DNA from: Helcobacillus massiliensis
GTDB lineage: Bacteria > Actinomycetota > Actinomycetes > Actinomycetales > Dermabacteraceae
Length of the DNA stretch: 64,000 bases
Direction of reading: 5' to 3'
NCBI RefSeq assembly: GCF_014191425.1
Contig: NZ_JACHWP010000001.1
Coordinates: 744,001 to 808,000, forward strand
Position 1 is the first letter of the stretch. Every line of letters begins with the position of its first letter. This document shows, piece after piece, positions 61,150 through 64,000 of the stretch. The notes under the pieces were generated by a model. That model ran no database searches. It worked only from the letters and a program-made list of their open reading frames with translations, and was not told the DNA's origin. Position numbers and translations under genes: made by a program.

Positions 61150-62457
61150 TCAGCGTCTGCCGGTTGCGGAGCGAGCCGCGACAGTATCCCCGGCGGCCGC
61201 GCTGCTCTCCTGCTCATCGGCGCGGACGCTGACGATCCGCCACCCGTCGGGCTCCCGTGCCAGCTCCATCACGACGGTCCGCTCCGCCCCCGCCGGCACC
61301 TGCCGCTGACGGCCCTTCTCATCGGTCAGCGTCATCGGGCTGTCACTGATCCGCGCCCGGATCCGGCACCGCTGATCATCGCGCTCCAGAACCTGCACCT
61401 CGTGCACCGTGGTGACCCCGCCATCCACACGGAACACTGCGAACCGCTGCCGCAGGCGGGCATCGTCCACCGCGGCCGGTGATCCCTCGACCACGGCCGC
61501 GTTCTCCCCCGCTGCACCGATCACGTAGTCACGGCGGGCATCGGCCAGCGCACTGACGGCCTGCACCGGGTCACCGCTCATCTGCTGGGCCCCGCTGGGC
61601 GCCGTGTCAGCCCCGGGCCCGCTCCGCGAATCCGGCGACGTCGCTCCCGCCCCGTTGTCCGCCTGCAGCGGCACCGCCACGCCGGACCCTGCCTTTTCGG
61701 CACCGTCCGAGGCATCGTGGCGCCCCGCTCCCGCGGACAGATCAGCGCCCGTCTGCTGGAGCACACCGGCGATGGGAACGCCGCCGCCCGTCAGCACACC
61801 GCCCGCGACGACAGCGGCGAGCACCACGGTCGCGGCAGCCGATGAGAGGGCGATCCTCACTGCGGGACGGGCACGGCGCGGAGTCTGCACCAGGGTCGCC
61901 TTCGCCTGGCGGCGCATGATCGAGGCCGGCACCTCCCCGCCGCCCATCACCGACTCGATCCATCGCACATCCGCCCGGTGCGCCGCGAACGTCGCCTCCC
62001 GCAGGGATGAGAAGTCAGTGACGAGCGCGGACCCGTCGGACCGCAGCAGCAGGCCCGCACCCGGACGGTGCCCCAGGGCCAGCTCCCGCGCGTTCAGCGC
62101 TTCGCACAGCTGCTCGAGGTCCCGCCGGACCGCTGCCTCTGCCTCCGCGGCCCGGGGCGCACCCGCGGCGCGGCTCTGGGTCCGCCGTCCCCGGGAGCGG
62201 CGCAGCACCTCCCCCGTCTCCACCGCATAGTGGAGCACTCCGCCGCTCAGCAGCTCAGGCGCGGCACGGACCCCGTCGGCCTTCAGCGAGCGGATCAGTG
62301 CCCGCTCCCGACGCACCCGCAGCGCGGCCCGCAGAGTGCGGGCGCGCACCACGGTCACCTCCTGGCCGACGGCTGTGCGAGCGGCCCAGACCTCGCGTCC
62401 GTCATCGATCTCGGTCAGTGTGTGCGGGTCCAGGCCCGCGGCAGATAGACGTCCCAT
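61150..62457 (-). CDS. Kinase-like membrane protein lacking catalytic residues
   Basis: This 435-residue protein has an N-terminal half like a degenerate Ser/Thr kinase (LTEIDDGREVWAARTAVGQEVTVVRART, ALIRSLKADGVRAAPELLSGG, LALGHRPGAGLLLRSDGSALVTDFSSL). HRD reads GHRPG and DFG reads DFS, so catalytic Asp is missing. One membrane helix (about 226-248) is followed by an extracellular part with a Ser/Gly/Asp-rich stalk. A C-terminal ARISDSPMTLTDEKGRQRQVPAGAERTVVMELAREPDGWRIVSV module resembles nuclear transport factor 2-like domains. ATG 62457 is preferred over an upstream start at 62535. It is divergent from lipB. Confidence 0.65.
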   Translation of the reverse strand: MGRLSAAGLDPHTLTEIDDGREVWAARTAVGQEVTVVRARTLRAALRVRRERALIRSLKADGVRAAPELLSGGVLHYAVETGEVLRRSRGRRTQSRAAGAPRAAEAEAAVRRDLEQLCEALNARELALGHRPGAGLLLRSDGSALVTDFSSLREATFAAHRADVRWIESVMGGGEVPASIMRRQAKATLVQTPRRARPAVRIALSSAAATVVLAAVVAGGVLTGGGVPIAGVLQQTGADLSAGAGRHDASDGAEKAGSGVAVPLQADNGAGATSPDSRSGPGADTAPSGAQQMSGDPVQAVSALADARRDYVIGAAGENAAVVEGSPAAVDDARLRQRFAVFRVDGGVTTVHEVQVLERDDQRCRIRARISDSPMTLTDEKGRQRQVPAGAERTVVMELAREPDGWRIVSVRADEQESSAAAGDTVAARSATGRR

Positions 62458-62547
62458 GAGCCCATCGCACACCCCAGACGGCCCCTGTGGCGCGAGGACC
62501 ACTACATTGTGGATAACCGGGAGGCGGCGGCCCACCCGCGGTGGCGT

Positions 62548-62553
62548 AGGGTG
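62548..62553 (+). promoter_or_regulatory. Leaderless -10 element for lipB
   Basis: TAGGGT ends 6 bases before the GTG at 62560. Confidence 0.45.
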
Positions 62554-62559
62554 GAGGGC

Positions 62560-63249
62560 GTGCTTGAGATCATTCGCGTCGGCTTCTCCGAGGATTCAGG
62601 ACTGGACTCCACCCACGAGCAGTGGGGGCTGCCGCCCGGTCCCGTCGAATACCGAGCCGCGTGGGATCTGCAGCGCCGCATCCACGCCGAAGTCGTCGGC
62701 GGTGAGCGCCCCAACACGCTGCTGCTGCTGGAGCACCAGCCGGTGTACACCGCCGGCAAGCGCACCATCGACGAGGAGCGCCCCCAGGACGGAGCGCCCG
62801 TGGTGGATGTGGACCGCGGCGGCAAGATCACGTGGCACGGACCCGAGCAGCTCGTCGGCTACCCCATCGTGAAGCTGCCCCCGCCGATCGATGTGGTCGG
62901 ATTCGTCCGCGGCATCGAAGAGGCGATCATGGCGGTGTGCGACCAGGTCGGTGTGAACACCGTGCCCATCGAGGGCCGTTCCGGTGTGTGGGTGCCCGAC
63001 CCGCTCGGCATGGACCGCAAGGTGTGCGCCATCGGGCTGCGCGTGTCCAAGCGCGCCACCATGCACGGGTTCGCCCTGAACTGCGCGAACGACCTCTCCT
63101 GGTCCCACAACGTCATCCCCTGCGGGATCGACGACGCCGGGGTGACGAGCCTCAGCGTGGAGACCGGGTGCACCATCCGACCAGCTGACGTGATCCACGC
63201 GGTCGAGGAGCAGATGCGTCAGCTCGAAGCGAACAAGGGCCTGGACTGA
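62560..63249 (+). CDS. lipB: Lipoyl(octanoyl) transferase LipB
   Basis: LipB moves octanoyl from ACP to lipoyl domains, the first step of lipoate synthesis. The 229-residue protein has LLLLEHQPVYTAGKRT, DRGGKITWHGPEQLVGYPIVKL, DRKVCAIGLRVSKRATMHGFALNC (catalytic Lys) and NVIPCGIDDAGVTSL (catalytic Cys). The GTG at 62560 is chosen because it fits leaderless spacing and the family start (VLEIIRVG); upstream codons would add non-conserved residues. It acts on the lipoyl domains of sucB nearby. Confidence 0.94.
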   Translation: MLEIIRVGFSEDSGLDSTHEQWGLPPGPVEYRAAWDLQRRIHAEVVGGERPNTLLLLEHQPVYTAGKRTIDEERPQDGAPVVDVDRGGKITWHGPEQLVGYPIVKLPPPIDVVGFVRGIEEAIMAVCDQVGVNTVPIEGRSGVWVPDPLGMDRKVCAIGLRVSKRATMHGFALNCANDLSWSHNVIPCGIDDAGVTSLSVETGCTIRPADVIHAVEEQMRQLEANKGLD

Positions 63250-63293
63250 GTTCCCTGCATCACCCCGTTCCGGGCAAACGCGGGGCCCCTCGA

Positions 63294-63299
63294 TAGACT
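63294..63299 (+). promoter_or_regulatory. Putative -10 element for lipA
   Basis: TAGACT lies 30 bases before the lipA GTG, leaving room for the AAGGAGG ribosome site at 63316-63322. Confidence 0.5.
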
Positions 63300-63329
63300 G
63301 GGCCGAACCCAATTCAAGGAGGCTGAGGC

Positions 63330-64000
63330 GTGACGGTCGCATCTGAAGGACGGAAGCTGCGTCGAGTGGAAGCTCGCAATGCGGAAACTCCGATCGAGCG
63401 CAAACCGAGCTGGATCAAGACCACCGCGAAGATGGGCCCCGAGTACGCTGCGATGAAGCAGCGGGTGCACGGCCAGGGTCTGCACACGGTCTGCGAAGAA
63501 GCGGGCTGCCCGAACATCTTCGAATGCTGGGAGGACCGCGAGGCGACCTTCCTCATCGGCGGTGACACCTGCACGCGCCGCTGCGACTTCTGCGACATCG
63601 CCACCGGCAAGCCGATGCCCGTGGACCCCGCGGAGCCGTTCAAGGTCGCGATGCAGGTCAAGGACATGGGCCTGCGCTACTCCACCATCACCGGTGTGGC
63701 GCGCGACGACCTCTCCGACGGCGCCGCCGGGCTGTTCGCCGAGACCTGCAAGCAGATCCACAAGCTCAACCCCGGCACGGGCGTTGAGCTGCTGATCGAC
63801 GACATCAAGGGTGACGCCGGGGCACTGCAGAAGGTCTTCGAGGCCAAGCCCGAAGTGTTCGCCCACAACCTCGAGACCGTGCCGCGGATCTTCAAGCAGA
63901 TCCGCCCCGCGTTCCGCTACGAGCGCAGCCTCGATGTGCTGCGGCAGGGCAAGGACGCCGGCATGATCACCAAGTCCAACCTGATCCTCGGCATGGGCGA
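63330..64000 (+). CDS. lipA: Lipoyl synthase, 3' end cut by window edge
   Basis: LipA is a radical SAM enzyme that inserts two sulfurs into the octanoyl group bound to lipoyl domains. About 223 residues are visible: [21 protein letters not shown], the auxiliary cluster motif [13 protein letters not shown], and the radical SAM motif [59 protein letters not shown] follows. GTG 63330 has AAGGAGG 7 bases upstream. The window ends at NLILGMGE. Confidence 0.96.
   Translation, partial: MTVASEGRKLRRVEARNAETPIERKPSWIKTTAKMGPEYAAMKQRVHGQGLHTVCEEAGCPNIFECWEDREATFLIGGDTCTRRCDFCDIATGKPMPVDPAEPFKVAMQVKDMGLRYSTITGVARDDLSDGAAGLFAETCKQIHKLNPGTGVELLIDDIKGDAGALQKVFEAKPEVFAHNLETVPRIFKQIRPAFRYERSLDVLRQGKDAGMITKSNLILGMG

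Overview
This window comes from a high-GC Gram-positive actinobacterium, most likely Micrococcales and possibly near Dermabacteraceae. The genus is inferred, not proven. The evidence is the pupylation genes, mycothiol ligase MshC, RbpA, a PafBC fusion, an Lnt/Ppm1 pair, frequent GTG starts and many 4-base GTGA/ATGA overlaps between genes. Almost all of the sequence is dense housekeeping chromosome. Both ends are cut inside genes: fabG on the left and lipA on the right.

Layout. 1-4.6 kb: fabG, then a plus-strand operon of two Trp/Pro-repeat membrane proteins, a DUF3099 protein, SURF1 and a glycerophosphodiesterase, then rbpA. 4.7-16 kb (minus): fxsA-ppm1-lnt-amidohydrolase remnant-helY-lipid kinase-tatC-tatA-pafBC, with a divergent DUF3866 gene. 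16.6-24.6 kb (minus): a PH-domain protein, hisG-hisE-pnuC-rpe-rsmB-fmt-priA and an FKBP. 24.6-32.6 kb (minus): FKBP lipoprotein-pafA-pup-dop-arc-trmI-M50 protease. This is a complete pupylation and depupylation set, but the proteasome genes prcB and prcA are absent from their usual place: pup overlaps pafA directly. ARC also lacks the C-terminal proteasome-docking motif. The Pup system here is therefore inferred to work without a 20S proteasome. 32.6-37.7 kb: PAC2 protein, mshC, uppP, an acidic protein, a DUF5703 protein, an A24 prepilin peptidase and trmL.

37.9-45.4 kb: tRNA-Leu(GAG) followed by a foreign island of about 7.4 kb with visibly lower GC. It is bounded by a direct repeat of the tRNA 3' end at 37972-37988 and 45405-45421. 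It holds an OmpR/histidine-kinase pair, a lipoprotein, a MacA-like adaptor, a MacB-like ABC ATPase and permease, the remnant of an LPXTG surface-protein tail, and an IS110-family element. The long leader of the IS110 element has the hairpins expected of a bridge RNA. No tyrosine or serine integrase is present in the island.

45.5-55.9 kb: a satD-like gene with a divergent membrane gene, then aroE, mltG, ruvX, alaS, rpsD, rarA, pyrD and two membrane proteins, typical of the actinobacterial alaS region. 56-64 kb: pepA, lpdA, sucB (two lipoyl domains), a kinase-like membrane protein, lipB and lipA. This is a lipoate and 2-oxoacid dehydrogenase cluster.

Several genes appear to be leaderless: a TANNNT -10 hexamer lies 6-7 bases before the start codon (pepA, trmL, the acidic-protein gene, satD, lipB, trmI).
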